Shown here piece by piece: positions 1 to 9,368 of a DNA stretch of 64,000 nt. Every line of letters starts with the position of its first letter. The first letter of the stretch is position 1. This stretch comes from JAKAGZ01 sp963772675 (GTDB lineage: Bacteria > Bacteroidota > Ignavibacteria > Ignavibacteriales > Ignavibacteriaceae). The translations under genes and the position numbers were made by a program. The DNA lies in NCBI GenBank assembly GCA_963772675.1, contig CAVYYF010000010.1:227592-291591 (forward strand), given 5' to 3'. The notes under the pieces were generated by a model. That model was not told the origin of the DNA. It did not search any database and saw only the letters and a list, made by a program, of their open reading frames with translations.

Positions 1-293
1 ACGCAAGGTCGATTGGGCCATACTCACTTATTACTCAACAGCCGTTAGGTGGAAAAGCCCAATTCGGTGGTCAAAGATTCGGAGAAATGGAAGTTTGGGC
101 ACTTGAAGGTTACGGTGCGGCAAATATTTTGCAAGAAATTCTTACTGTGAAAAGTGATGATGTTGCCGGTAGAGCTAAAGTATACGAAGCAATAGTTAAA
201 GGTGATAACTTACAGGAACCAAATATTCCTGAATCGTTCAACGTATTAATTAAAGAACTCCAGGGTCTGGGTCTGGATATAAAAATTAATTAA
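1..293 (+). CDS. rpoB: RNA polymerase beta subunit, C-terminal end (partial)
   Basis: Only the last 96 or so codons are present; the reading frame begins at base 3 and runs off the left edge. The visible protein starts with the near-invariant stretch GPYSLITQQPLGGKAQFGGQ followed by RFGEMEVWALEGYGAA, the C-terminal clamp region of bacterial RpoB that packs against RpoC. The tail ends in GLDIKIN and a TAA stop at 291-293. rpoC follows 39 bases downstream on the same strand, the usual rpoB-rpoC order, so the two are almost certainly co-transcribed. Identity is certain; nothing can be said about the missing upstream part. Confidence 0.97.
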   Translation, partial: ARSIGPYSLITQQPLGGKAQFGGQRFGEMEVWALEGYGAANILQEILTVKSDDVAGRAKVYEAIVKGDNLQEPNIPESFNVLIKELQGLGLDIKIN

Positions 294-332
294 CGCTTGA
301 ACATTTCACTTAGAAATTAGGAGATAAAAATT

Positions 333-3300
333 ATGCCTTATAGAATTCAAGAAAATGCAATGCGTGATATAAATAATATCACGATAGGATTAGCGAGCCC
401 CGATGATATATTATCAAGATCTTATGGTGAAGTGACAAAACCGGAGACTATTAATTACAGATCTTTCCGTCCTGAAAAGGATGGGTTATTCTGTGAGAAA
501 ATTTTCGGGCCGACACGCGATTGGGAATGTTTCTGCGGTAAATACAAAAGAATTCGTTACAAAGGTATTATCTGCGATAGATGTGGCGTTGAAGTTACCC
601 AAAAGAGTGTGCGTCGTGAAAGAATGGGGCATATAGCTCTTGCAGTGCCTGTTGTTCACATCTGGTTTTTCAGAGCACAGCCATCTAAAATTGGTAACAT
701 TATAGGTGTCAGCTTAAAAGAATTGGAAAAAATAATTTATTACGAATCTTATGTAGTAATAAATCCGGGTCCCACAGGTTTAAGCAGACTGGACTTAATT
801 TCTGAAGATCAGTATTTCGAAGTGCTGAACTCGCTACCGGCAGGTAATGAAAAATTAGACAATACTGATTCAAATAAATTTGTTGCTAAGATCGGCGGAG
901 ATGCTGTTAAAGATATTTTAAAGCACACAGAAGTTGAAAAACTTTCAAAAGAATTGAGAGATCAATTAAAAGTTGAAACATCGCAACAGAAAAAAGCTGA
1001 TCTTCTTAAAAGATTAAGAGTGCTTGAAGCATTTAAAGAAAAACCGGGCAAGGTTCCGAATAAACCTGAGTGGATGGTGCTCAATTATATTCCGATTATT
1101 CCTCCGGAACTTCGTCCACTGGTTCCCCTTGAAGGTGGAAGGTTCGCTACTAGTGATCTTAACGATCTTTACAGAAGAGTAATAATCAGGAATAACAGAT
1201 TAAAGAGATTGATTGATATTAAAGCGCCGGAAGTTATTCTCCGAAATGAAAAGAGAATGCTTCAGGAATCTGTTGATGCTTTGTTTGATAATTCAAGAAG
1301 GGGCAGTGCTGTAAGAAGCGATAACAACAGACCTTTAAAATCTTTGAGTGATATGCTTAAAGGAAAACAGGGACGCTTCCGTCAAAATCTTCTTGGAAAG
1401 AGAGTTGACTACTCAGGCCGTTCCGTAATTGTTGTCGGTCCTGAATTAAAACTTCACCAGTGCGGTCTTCCTAAAGATATGGCTGTTGAATTATTTAAAC
1501 CTTTTATAATTAGAAAATTAATTGAAAGGGGCCATAATAAAACTGTAAAGAGTGCAAGAAAAGTTGTCGATAGAAAAGATCCTATCATTTGGGATATTCT
1601 TGCAAGAATTATTGATGGACATCCGATATTACTTAACCGTGCACCCACACTTCACAGACTTGGCATTCAGGCATTTCAGCCAATATTAATTGACGGACGT
1701 GCCATCCAGTTACATCCGATGGTTTGTACTGCTTTTAACGCTGACTTTGACGGTGACCAGATGGCGGTTCACGTTCCTCTTTCATATGAGGCACAGCTCG
1801 AAGCATCACTGTTGATGTTAAGTAGTCATAATATCCTTTCTCCACAAAACGGAAGCCCGATTGTCGTTCCTACTCAGGATATAGTACTGGGTTGTTACTA
1901 TCTTACAAAATATAAAGAAGGTGGTAAGGGAGAGGGGATGCTTTTCAGTTCCTCTGATGAAGTGATAATTGCATACGATTCTAAAATTGTTGCATTGCAT
2001 TCCAAGATAAAAGTTAGAATTAACGAAGAAGTTATTGAAACTACTACCGGAAGGGTCATATTTAATCAGATTGTTCCTAAAGAAATGGGATTCTTCAACC
2101 AATTATTGATTAAGAAAACATTTGGTGGATTTATAGGTCAGATGTTCATGAAGATGGGCAATAAGGTTACTGCGAAGTTTCTTGATGACCTAAAAGAATT
2201 AGGCTTCAGATATTCAACCGCCGGTGGTCTATCGGTTAGTTATGCAGATATGATTATTCCTGAAGAAAAAGGAAGCTTGATTTCTAAGGCAAACAAAAAA
2301 GTTGAATCAATTCTTAATGAGCATGAACAGGGTGTTATTACAGATGCTGAGCGTTATAATAAAATCATTGACGTTTGGACGCACACTACAAATGACGTTG
2401 CACGCGCACTAATGGAAAAGATCAGAGTTCACAATAGTGGATTTAATTCTTTGCATATGATGGTTGATTCAGGCGCTAGAGGTTCACAGGAACAGGTAAG
2501 GCAGCTTGCAGGCATGAGAGGATTGATGATGAAACCTCAGAAGAGTTTGATAGGCCAGGCCGGTGAAATTATCGAGAACCCTATTGTTGCAAACTTCAAA
2601 GAAGGCTTATCCGTGCTTGAGTATTTTATCTCAACTCACGGTGCTAGAAAGGGTCTTGCAGATACAGCTTTAAAAACAGCTGACGCCGGATACTTGACAA
2701 GAAGGCTTGTTGACGTTTCACAGGATGTGATCATCACTGAAGTAGATTGCGGAACAATTCTCGGTATCGAAATAACTGCATTGAAAGATGTTGAACAGGA
2801 AAGAGAGCCGCTTGGTGAAAGAATTGTTGGACGTACTGCTCAGGAAGATGTTTATGATCCTCGTACTGATGAATTAATTGTTTCTGCTGGTGATATGATC
2901 ACTGAGGAAATCGCTGAAAAAATAGAAGATTCGAGTATTGAGTCGGTTTATATTAGAACGGTATTAACCTGCGAATCTAAGCGCGGTGTTTGTGAAAAAT
3001 GTTACGGAAGAAATCTTACAAATGGTAAGATGGTTGAGATTGGTGAGGCTGTTGGTATTATTGCAGCTCAATCAATAGGTGAACCGGGAACACAGCTTAC
3101 GCTAAGAACATTCCACCTTGGGGGTACTTCTTCTCGTATTGCAAGTCAGTCACAGGTTGAAACTAATGTGGAAGGTATCGTAAAATTTGAAAGAATGGCT
3201 TTTGTTGAGAAATCAGATTTCCTTGGAACCGTTAAAGTTGTAACAGGAAGAAGGGGAGTACTTGGTGTTTACGATGATAACAATCGTCAGATCAAGAAAT

Positions 3301-4568
3301 TTGATATCCCCTATGGCGCTGAAATTTTAGTTAATGAGGGAACAACTGTTAAAAAACGTACACCGCTTTACAATCACGACCCTTACAATGCTGTAATTCT
3401 CTCAGATATTAATGGTATTGTAAAATTTGTTGATATGCTTGATAATGTAACAATTCAGCAAGTTACTGACGAACAGACAGGACACGTTCAAAAGGTAGTA
3501 ATTGAATCAAAGGATAAAACTCTAACTCCAAGTATTACCATTGAATCTGAAAATGGAGAAAAGAAAACATTCAATATTCCAACAAGAGCTTACCTGTCAG
3601 TAGATGAAGGTGAAACTGTAACAGCAGGAACTATCCTTGCCAAGATTTCGAAATCAGCTACAAAAAGTAGAGATATCACCGGTGGTCTTCCAAGAGTTAC
3701 AGAACTTTTCGAGGCAAGAAGTCCACAGGAATCAGCTATTGTTTCAGAGATTGAAGGAATAGTAAAATTCGGTGCAAGGAAAAAAGGCTCAAGGGAAATA
3801 ATTGTTATTGCTCCTGATAAATCAGACGAGAAAAAGTATAGTGTGCCATTAGGTAAACATGTTCTCGTTCAGGAGGGGGATGAAATACCAGCAGGTGAAA
3901 AGATTACAGATGGTCCGATCAATCCCCATGATATCCTTAAGATTAAAGGAACAAGTGCAGTACAGGAATATCTTGTAAATGAAATTCAAGATGTTTATCG
4001 ATTGCAGGGTGTTAAAATTAATGATAAACACATCGAAGTAATCGTCAGACAAATGCTGCAAAAGATCAAGATTGTTTCTCCTGGAGATACAAGATTTCTT
4101 GAAGAAGATATCGTTGACAGAGTTGAATTCATTTTGGAAAACCAGAAAGTTACTTCAATGATTTATATTGAAGACAAAGGCGATTCAAAACTTAAACAAG
4201 GTCAGCTGATTTCTAAGAGTGATCTGAGGGAAATAAATTCAGACCTTAAAATGAAAAGTAAAAAACCTGCGATTGCGCGGGATGCAGAACCTGCAACTTT
4301 TGAGCATATTCTTCTGGGAATTACACAAGCAGCATTATCGACAGAAAGCTTTATCTCCGCTGCTTCGTTCCAGGAAACCACAAAAGTGCTTGCTAATGCA
4401 GCAACAGAAGCAAAAGTGGACCATTTACTTGGATTGAAGGAAAATGTTGTTATGGGCCACCTGATTCCAGCTGGAAGCGGCTTGAAGAAATATAAGGATG
4501 TAATCCTTGCAGCTGAGGAAGCCACTGAAGAAGCTACTGCTGCTGAAGAAGAGCAAGTGCAAGCGTAA
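333..4568 (+). CDS. rpoC: RNA polymerase beta' subunit
   Basis: This is the full-length catalytic subunit of RNA polymerase (1411 aa). The N-terminal zinc site is C66/C68/C81/C84. The absolutely conserved active-site NADFDGD lies at residues 469-475 and supplies the three Mg-binding aspartates. The second zinc site is C806/C880/C887/C890. Bridge-helix and trigger-loop sequence (GGLPRVTELFEAR and neighbours) is present, and the C-terminus ends in an acidic Glu/Ala-rich tail. An AGGAG-like ribosome site sits a few bases before the ATG. It follows rpoB by 39 bases and is ended by a strong hairpin terminator at 4584. No insertion, intein or frameshift is seen. Confidence 0.99.
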   Translation: MPYRIQENAMRDINNITIGLASPDDILSRSYGEVTKPETINYRSFRPEKDGLFCEKIFGPTRDWECFCGKYKRIRYKGIICDRCGVEVTQKSVRRERMGHIALAVPVVHIWFFRAQPSKIGNIIGVSLKELEKIIYYESYVVINPGPTGLSRLDLISEDQYFEVLNSLPAGNEKLDNTDSNKFVAKIGGDAVKDILKHTEVEKLSKELRDQLKVETSQQKKADLLKRLRVLEAFKEKPGKVPNKPEWMVLNYIPIIPPELRPLVPLEGGRFATSDLNDLYRRVIIRNNRLKRLIDIKAPEVILRNEKRMLQESVDALFDNSRRGSAVRSDNNRPLKSLSDMLKGKQGRFRQNLLGKRVDYSGRSVIVVGPELKLHQCGLPKDMAVELFKPFIIRKLIERGHNKTVKSARKVVDRKDPIIWDILARIIDGHPILLNRAPTLHRLGIQAFQPILIDGRAIQLHPMVCTAFNADFDGDQMAVHVPLSYEAQLEASLLMLSSHNILSPQNGSPIVVPTQDIVLGCYYLTKYKEGGKGEGMLFSSSDEVIIAYDSKIVALHSKIKVRINEEVIETTTGRVIFNQIVPKEMGFFNQLLIKKTFGGFIGQMFMKMGNKVTAKFLDDLKELGFRYSTAGGLSVSYADMIIPEEKGSLISKANKKVESILNEHEQGVITDAERYNKIIDVWTHTTNDVARALMEKIRVHNSGFNSLHMMVDSGARGSQEQVRQLAGMRGLMMKPQKSLIGQAGEIIENPIVANFKEGLSVLEYFISTHGARKGLADTALKTADAGYLTRRLVDVSQDVIITEVDCGTILGIEITALKDVEQEREPLGERIVGRTAQEDVYDPRTDELIVSAGDMITEEIAEKIEDSSIESVYIRTVLTCESKRGVCEKCYGRNLTNGKMVEIGEAVGIIAAQSIGEPGTQLTLRTFHLGGTSSRIASQSQVETNVEGIVKFERMAFVEKSDFLGTVKVVTGRRGVLGVYDDNNRQIKKFDIPYGAEILVNEGTTVKKRTPLYNHDPYNAVILSDINGIVKFVDMLDNVTIQQVTDEQTGHVQKVVIESKDKTLTPSITIESENGEKKTFNIPTRAYLSVDEGETVTAGTILAKISKSATKSRDITGGLPRVTELFEARSPQESAIVSEIEGIVKFGARKKGSREIIVIAPDKSDEKKYSVPLGKHVLVQEGDEIPAGEKITDGPINPHDILKIKGTSAVQEYLVNEIQDVYRLQGVKINDKHIEVIVRQMLQKIKIVSPGDTRFLEEDIVDRVEFILENQKVTSMIYIEDKGDSKLKQGQLISKSDLREINSDLKMKSKKPAIARDAEPATFEHILLGITQAALSTESFISAASFQETTKVLANAATEAKVDHLLGLKENVVMGHLIPAGSGLKKYKDVILAAEEATEEATAAEEEQVQA

Positions 4569-4583
4569 TTTGAGCTTTTTACG

Positions 4584-4616
4584 AATCCGGTTCCCCAAAA
4601 GAGAACCGGATTTTTG
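4584..4616 (+). terminator. Rho-independent terminator after rpoC
   Basis: A perfect 10-bp stem, AATCCGGTTC at 4584-4593 with GAACCGGATT at 4603-4612, encloses a 9-base loop and runs into five Ts. It starts 16 bases after the rpoC stop. It separates the rpoBC transcript from the str/S10 transcript even though the two clusters are contiguous. Confidence 0.88.
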
Positions 4617-4659
4617 TGCCAAATTCATATATATATAAGCAAATTATTTTCTTGCCTTC

Positions 4660-4688
4660 TTGACTGGTTTTTTAATAAAACCTATATT
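4660..4688 (+). promoter_or_regulatory. Predicted sigma70-type promoter for the rpsL-rplQ transcript
   Basis: TTGACT (4660-4665) and TATATT (4683-4688) are separated by exactly 17 bases; each hexamer matches the sigma70 consensus at five of six positions. It lies between the rpoC terminator and rpsL, about 45 bases before the rpsL start, which is where a promoter for the ribosomal supercluster is needed. The region is AT-rich, so a chance match is possible, but spacing and position are both right. Confidence 0.6.
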
Positions 4689-4733
4689 AGAAGTCTGAAT
4701 TTTTTTTGATTTGACAAGTATTAGGAGATTTTT

Positions 4734-5114
4734 GTGCCAACTATTAACCAGTTAGTAAGAAAGGGCCGCGTCAGAATTTTGGCTAAAAAGAAAGCCCCGG
4801 CGTTGGAAAATTGCCCCCAGAAAAGAGGTGTATGTACAAGAGTTTATACGACAACACCAAAAAAACCGAATTCGGCTTTGAGAAAAGTTGCAAGAGTTCG
4901 TCTTACTAACGGCATGGAAGTAACAGCATACATTCCCGGAGAAGGACATAACTTACAGGAACACTCAATAGTACTGATCCGAGGCGGAAGGGTAAAAGAT
5001 CTGCCCGGTGTGCGTTACCATATTATCAGAGGTACCCTAGATACTAGTGGAGTGGAAGATAGAAAAAAAGGAAGATCAAAATACGGAGCTAAAAAACCAA
5101 AGGCAGCTAAATAA
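4734..5114 (+). CDS. rpsL: 30S ribosomal protein S12
   Basis: S12 (126 aa) sits at the decoding centre of the small subunit. The family signature TTTPKKPNSALRK is intact, with K43 and K44 in the usual places, as is the second decoding loop PGEGHNLQEHS followed by GGRVKDLPGVRYH. No residue change typical of streptomycin resistance is apparent. Translation starts at GTG, preceded by AGGAG at good spacing; no ATG is available near the conserved N-terminus. It is the first gene of the str cluster and lies three bases ahead of rpsG. Confidence 0.98.
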   Translation: MPTINQLVRKGRVRILAKKKAPALENCPQKRGVCTRVYTTTPKKPNSALRKVARVRLTNGMEVTAYIPGEGHNLQEHSIVLIRGGRVKDLPGVRYHIIRGTLDTSGVEDRKKGRSKYGAKKPKAAK

Positions 5115-5117
5115 GTT

Positions 5118-5585
5118 ATGAGAAAAAAAAGAGCAGGTAAATCTTTATTAAAACCGGATCCAAAATTTAATGATATTATGGTTTCAAGATTTATCAATAC
5201 AATTATGTACGATGGGAAAAAATCAAAGGCAAGAAGTGTTGTTTATACAGCCTTTGATATAATAGAAGAAAAAACAAAAAAAAACGGACTGGAAATTTTT
5301 AAAAAAGCACTAAGCAATACACAGCCGGTTATTGAAGTAAGAAGCAGAAGAGTTGGTGGTGCAACTTATCAGGTTCCAACGGAAGTTAGATCTGAAAGAA
5401 GAACTGCTCTTGCAATGAGATGGCTTAAGACTTATGCAAGACAGAGAAATGAAAAATCGATGGCTATGAGACTGGCATCTGAATTAATATCTGCCTCAAA
5501 TAATGACGGATCTTCCGTGAAGAAAAAAGAAGATGTTCATAAAATGGCTGAGGCCAATAAAGCATTTGCTCATTTTAAATGGTAA
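5118..5585 (+). CDS. rpsG: 30S ribosomal protein S7
   Basis: S7 (155 aa) is the primary binder of the 3' major domain of 16S rRNA, forming the head of the small subunit. The family motifs NTIMYDGKKSKA near residue 30, VRSRRVGGATYQVP near 75, and the Arg-rich AMRWLKTYARQR are all present. Length matches the 155-156 aa bacterial norm. It begins three bases after rpsL and is followed 36 bases later by fusA. Confidence 0.98.
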   Translation: MRKKRAGKSLLKPDPKFNDIMVSRFINTIMYDGKKSKARSVVYTAFDIIEEKTKKNGLEIFKKALSNTQPVIEVRSRRVGGATYQVPTEVRSERRTALAMRWLKTYARQRNEKSMAMRLASELISASNNDGSSVKKKEDVHKMAEANKAFAHFKW

Positions 5586-5621
5586 TTACAACAAGATAAC
5601 GGTAAAGAGAAAAAGATATAT

Positions 5622-7721
5622 ATGGCAAATAAGATCAACAACATAGAGAAAGTTCGTAATATAGGAATTATGGCGCATATTGATGCGGGTAAGACTACGA
5701 CTACGGAAAGAATATTATTCTACACTGGTAAATTACACAGACTCGGTGAAGTACATGATGGTGCTGCAACTATGGACTGGATGGAGCAGGAAAAAGAACG
5801 CGGTATAACAATTACAAGTGCCGCAACTACCTGTTTCTGGGATGATCATCAGATAAATATTATTGATACTCCGGGACACGTTGATTTTACTGTTGAAGTT
5901 GAAAGATCATTGAGAGTTTTAGATGGAGCTGTTGCTCTTTTCTGTGCAGTTGGCGGCGTTGAACCGCAGTCCGAGACTGTATGGAGACAGGCTGATAAAT
6001 ATAAAGTACCAAGAGTCGCTTTTATCAATAAGATGGACAGAACCGGTGCTGATTTTTATCATGCAGTTGAAATGATGAAGGAAAGATTGGGTGCAAATGC
6101 AATACCGATCAATCTTCCGATCGGCGAAGGTGATATATTTACCGGCGTTATCGATCTTATCACTTTTAAAGCCAGAATGTTTCACGAAGAAACTTTCGGC
6201 GCTACTTTTGATGATATAGAAATACCTGAAGACTTGTTGGAAGTAGCAAAGAAATACAGAACTGAAATGCTTGAAGCAGTATCTGAAGTAGATGATACTT
6301 TGCTTGAAAAATATCTTGATGGTAAAGAAATAACAGAAGATGAAGTTAAAAGAGTTTTAAGACAAGCTACGATCGGATTAACAATAGTTCCTGTACTTTG
6401 TGGTTCTGCGTTCAAAAACAAAGGAATACAGAGGCTTCTTGATTCAGTTGTTGATTTTCTTCCTGCACCCATTGATTTCAAAGAAATTGAAGCGCACCAC
6501 GTGGGGATGAATGATTTAGTAAAAAGAAAAATTGATGAGAAAGAGAAATTTGTTGCTTTGGCATTTAAAATAATGACCGATCCATTTGTCGGTAAACTTA
6601 CTTTCTTCAGAGTTTATTCCGGCACATTGAAAGCTGGCTCATATATTTATAATTCTGTAAGTGGTAAGAAAGAAAGGATAAGCAGACTTCTCCAGATGCA
6701 TGCAAATCACAGGGAAGAAATTGGTGAAGTCAGAGCCGGTGATATTGCTGCAGCTGTTGGATTAAAATTTACAAAAACAGGAGATACACTCTGCACCGAA
6801 GATGATGCTGTGATGCTTGAAAAAATTGTATTCCCTGAACCTGTTATTCAGATTGCAATTGAACCGAAAACAAAAGCAGATCAGGATAAACTTTCTGAAT
6901 CGCTCGTTAAACTATCTGATGAAGATCCTACTTTCAGGATCAAAGTTGATGAAGAAACTGGTCAAACACTGATCAGCGGAATGGGTGAACTTCACCTTGA
7001 AATTCTGGTTGACAGGATGAAACGCGAGTTTAAAGTTGAAGCAAATGTAGGCAAGCCGCAGGTTGCTTACAGAGAAACAATTACTCAGACTGTTCAGTCT
7101 GAAGGAAAATTTGTTAAACAATCCGGTGGTCGTGGTAAATTTGGGCATGTTTGGATTGAATTAGGCCCTAACGAACCGGGTAAGGGATTTGAATTTGAAA
7201 ATGCAATAGTTGGCGGTGTAGTGCCAAAAGAATATATACCTGCCGTTTCTGCGGGAATTCAGGATGCACTTAAAAATGGTGTTGTTGCGGGATTTCCTGT
7301 AGTTGACATTAAAGCAAAACTTTATGATGGATCATATCATGACGTTGATTCGGATGAAGTATCATTTAAGGTGGCAGGCTCAATGGCTTTTAAAGCCGGA
7401 GCTAAAAAGGCTAAGCCAATACTTCTTGAACCTATTATGGATGTAGAAGTAGTAACTCCGGAGGAATATCTCGGCGACGTAATGGGAGATCTAAATTCAC
7501 GTCGCGGAAAGATAGAAGGTTTTTCAGCAAGAAAAGATGCTCAGGTAATTAAAGCAACAGTTCCGCTGTCTGAAATGTTCGGATATGCGACTGTGCTAAG
7601 ATCAATGACCCAGGGTAGAGCAATCTATACGATGCAGTTTCTGCATTATGCAGAAGTTCCTAAATCAATTGCTGAAGAAATTTCTGAGAAATCCGGAAGT
7701 AAAACAACTACTACCGCGTAA
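5622..7721 (+). CDS. fusA: Elongation factor G
   Basis: This is the translocation GTPase (699 aa). G1 is AHIDAGKTT at residues 18-26, G3 DTPGHVD at 82-88 and G4 NKMD at 136-139; domains II to V follow in normal order (for example GMGELHLEILVDRMKREF in domain III and RGKIEGF in domain V). Length is typical for EF-G. Its place in the str cluster between rpsG and tuf supports it being the housekeeping copy rather than an EF-G2 paralogue. No resistance-type substitution was looked for residue by residue. Confidence 0.98.
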   Translation: MANKINNIEKVRNIGIMAHIDAGKTTTTERILFYTGKLHRLGEVHDGAATMDWMEQEKERGITITSAATTCFWDDHQINIIDTPGHVDFTVEVERSLRVLDGAVALFCAVGGVEPQSETVWRQADKYKVPRVAFINKMDRTGADFYHAVEMMKERLGANAIPINLPIGEGDIFTGVIDLITFKARMFHEETFGATFDDIEIPEDLLEVAKKYRTEMLEAVSEVDDTLLEKYLDGKEITEDEVKRVLRQATIGLTIVPVLCGSAFKNKGIQRLLDSVVDFLPAPIDFKEIEAHHVGMNDLVKRKIDEKEKFVALAFKIMTDPFVGKLTFFRVYSGTLKAGSYIYNSVSGKKERISRLLQMHANHREEIGEVRAGDIAAAVGLKFTKTGDTLCTEDDAVMLEKIVFPEPVIQIAIEPKTKADQDKLSESLVKLSDEDPTFRIKVDEETGQTLISGMGELHLEILVDRMKREFKVEANVGKPQVAYRETITQTVQSEGKFVKQSGGRGKFGHVWIELGPNEPGKGFEFENAIVGGVVPKEYIPAVSAGIQDALKNGVVAGFPVVDIKAKLYDGSYHDVDSDEVSFKVAGSMAFKAGAKKAKPILLEPIMDVEVVTPEEYLGDVMGDLNSRRGKIEGFSARKDAQVIKATVPLSEMFGYATVLRSMTQGRAIYTMQFLHYAEVPKSIAEEISEKSGSKTTTTA

Positions 7722-7761
7722 AAAGAATTATTAATAAATAAATTTTAAAGGAGTAAATAAG

Positions 7762-8967
7762 ATGGCTAAAGAAAAATTTGATAGAAGTAAGCCTCACGTT
7801 AACGTTGGTACAATTGGTCACGTAGATCATGGAAAAACTACATTAACCGCTGCCATCACTATCGCTCTTTCAGCAAAAGGTTTATCAGAAAAAAGATCTT
7901 TTGATAGTATTGATAATGCCCCTGAAGAAAGAGAAAGAGGTATAACTATAGCAACAGCTCACGTAGAATATTCAACAGAAAACAGACACTATGCACACGT
8001 TGATTGTCCTGGCCACGCTGACTATGTAAAAAACATGATTACAGGTGCTGCCCAGATGGATGGTGCAATCTTAGTTGTTGCTGCAACAGATGGTCCGATG
8101 CCACAAACAAGTGAACACATTCTCCTTGCCCGTCAGGTTGGTGTTCCGAGAATAGTTGTTTTCATGAATAAAGTTGATCTGGTTGATGATCCTGAACTTC
8201 TCGACCTGGTTGAGGAAGAATTGAAGGACCTTCTAAAAAAATATGAATTTCCTGGTGATGAAATCCCAATTATTCGTGGCTCTGCTTTAAAAGCTCTTGA
8301 AGCAGCAAGTTCAGATGCTCCTTCTGATGATCCAAGATTACAGTGCATCTGGGATCTTATGAAAGCAGTTGACGAATATATTCCGGTACCCCAGAGAGAT
8401 ACGGATAAGCCATTTCTTATGCCTGTTGAGGACGTGTTCTCAATTACAGGACGTGGTACAGTTGCTACAGGAAGAGTTGAAAGAGGTCAGGTAAAAATAC
8501 AGGAAGAAGTTGAACTTATTGGACTTGGACTTCACAAAAAAACAGTTGTTACAGGAATCGAAATGTTCAGAAAAGAACTTGATTCTGCAATGGCTGGTGA
8601 TAACGCAGGTATTCTATTAAGAGGTATTGATAAGACTGAAATAGAAAGAGGAATGGTTCTTGCTAAAACAGGGTCAATTACTCCTCACAAAAAATTTGAA
8701 GGTGAGGTTTATATCCTTTCAAAAGAAGAGGGTGGACGTCATACGCCATTCTTTAACGGTTACAGACCTCAGTTCTACTTCAGAACAACTGACGTTACAG
8801 GTGTAGCAACATTACCTTCAGGAACTGAAATGGTTATGCCGGGTGATAACGTAAAACTTAGCGTAGAACTTATTTCTGAAATTGCTATGGAAGAAGGTTT
8901 ACGTTTTGCTATTCGTGAAGGCGGTAGAACTGTTGGCGCAGGTGTTGTAACTAAGATTTTAGAATAA
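7762..8967 (+). CDS. tuf: Elongation factor Tu
   Basis: EF-Tu (401 aa) delivers aminoacyl-tRNA to the ribosome. G1 GHVDHGKT is at residues 19-26, DCPGHADY at 81-88 and NKVD at 136-139; domains 2 and 3 are complete, ending in the usual GRTVGAGVVTKILE. A strong AAAGGAG ribosome site precedes the ATG. It lies between fusA and rpsJ, so the str and S10 clusters are joined here. No second tuf copy is in this window. Confidence 0.99.
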   Translation: MAKEKFDRSKPHVNVGTIGHVDHGKTTLTAAITIALSAKGLSEKRSFDSIDNAPEERERGITIATAHVEYSTENRHYAHVDCPGHADYVKNMITGAAQMDGAILVVAATDGPMPQTSEHILLARQVGVPRIVVFMNKVDLVDDPELLDLVEEELKDLLKKYEFPGDEIPIIRGSALKALEAASSDAPSDDPRLQCIWDLMKAVDEYIPVPQRDTDKPFLMPVEDVFSITGRGTVATGRVERGQVKIQEEVELIGLGLHKKTVVTGIEMFRKELDSAMAGDNAGILLRGIDKTEIERGMVLAKTGSITPHKKFEGEVYILSKEEGGRHTPFFNGYRPQFYFRTTDVTGVATLPSGTEMVMPGDNVKLSVELISEIAMEEGLRFAIREGGRTVGAGVVTKILE

Positions 8968-8986
8968 AGTAAAGTTGTAGGCAAAG

Positions 8987-9006
8987 AGGAAATTTAATGA
9001 TTTCCT
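8987..9006 (+). other. Small hairpin between tuf and rpsJ
   Basis: AGGAAAT (8987-8993) and ATTTCCT (9000-9006) form a 7-bp stem with a six-base loop in the 75-base tuf-rpsJ gap. No T-run follows, so it is not a standard terminator. It could be an RNA-processing or attenuation element, or chance in AT-rich DNA. Confidence 0.3.
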
Positions 9007-9042
9007 GTTCGTGACTAATAATTTATAAGGAGTATCTTAAAA

Positions 9043-9351
9043 TTGGCTGGTCAGAAGATAAGAATAAAACTGAAATCGTACGATCATATATTGATTGATA
9101 AGTCAACTGAAAAAATTATCAAAACAGTTAGAAGTACAGGAGCGGTGGTTTCAGGGCCAATTCCTCTTCCGACCAAAAGAACATTATATACTGTTTTAAG
9201 ATCGCCGCACGTTGATAAAAAGTCACGTGAACAATTTGAAACGAGAGCACATAAAAGAATTATTGATATACATAACTCAAACAACAAAACTGTCGATTCG
9301 CTGAGCAAGTTAGATATACCGGCAGGTGTTGATATTGAGATTAAGCTTTAA
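9043..9351 (+). CDS. rpsJ: 30S ribosomal protein S10
   Basis: S10 (102 aa) belongs to the small-subunit head; in other bacteria it also pairs with NusB in antitermination. The sequence carries the S10 signature around GPIPLPTKRTLYTVLRSPHVDKKSREQFE (residues 38-66) and ends in VDIEIKL. It starts at TTG with AAGGAG ten bases upstream; no ATG lies near the conserved N-terminus. It opens the S10 cluster and its stop codon overlaps a possible but unlikely upstream start of rplC. Confidence 0.97.
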   Translation: MAGQKIRIKLKSYDHILIDKSTEKIIKTVRSTGAVVSGPIPLPTKRTLYTVLRSPHVDKKSREQFETRAHKRIIDIHNSNNKTVDSLSKLDIPAGVDIEIKL

Positions 9352-9368
9352 TGAATTTTGGAGATAAG

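Noticed and set aside
4683..4733. Bacteroidetes-type -7 (TAnnTTTG) promoter before rpsL
   Set aside because: No convincing -33 TTTG partner at the right distance; the sigma70-like pair at 4660-4688 fits much better.
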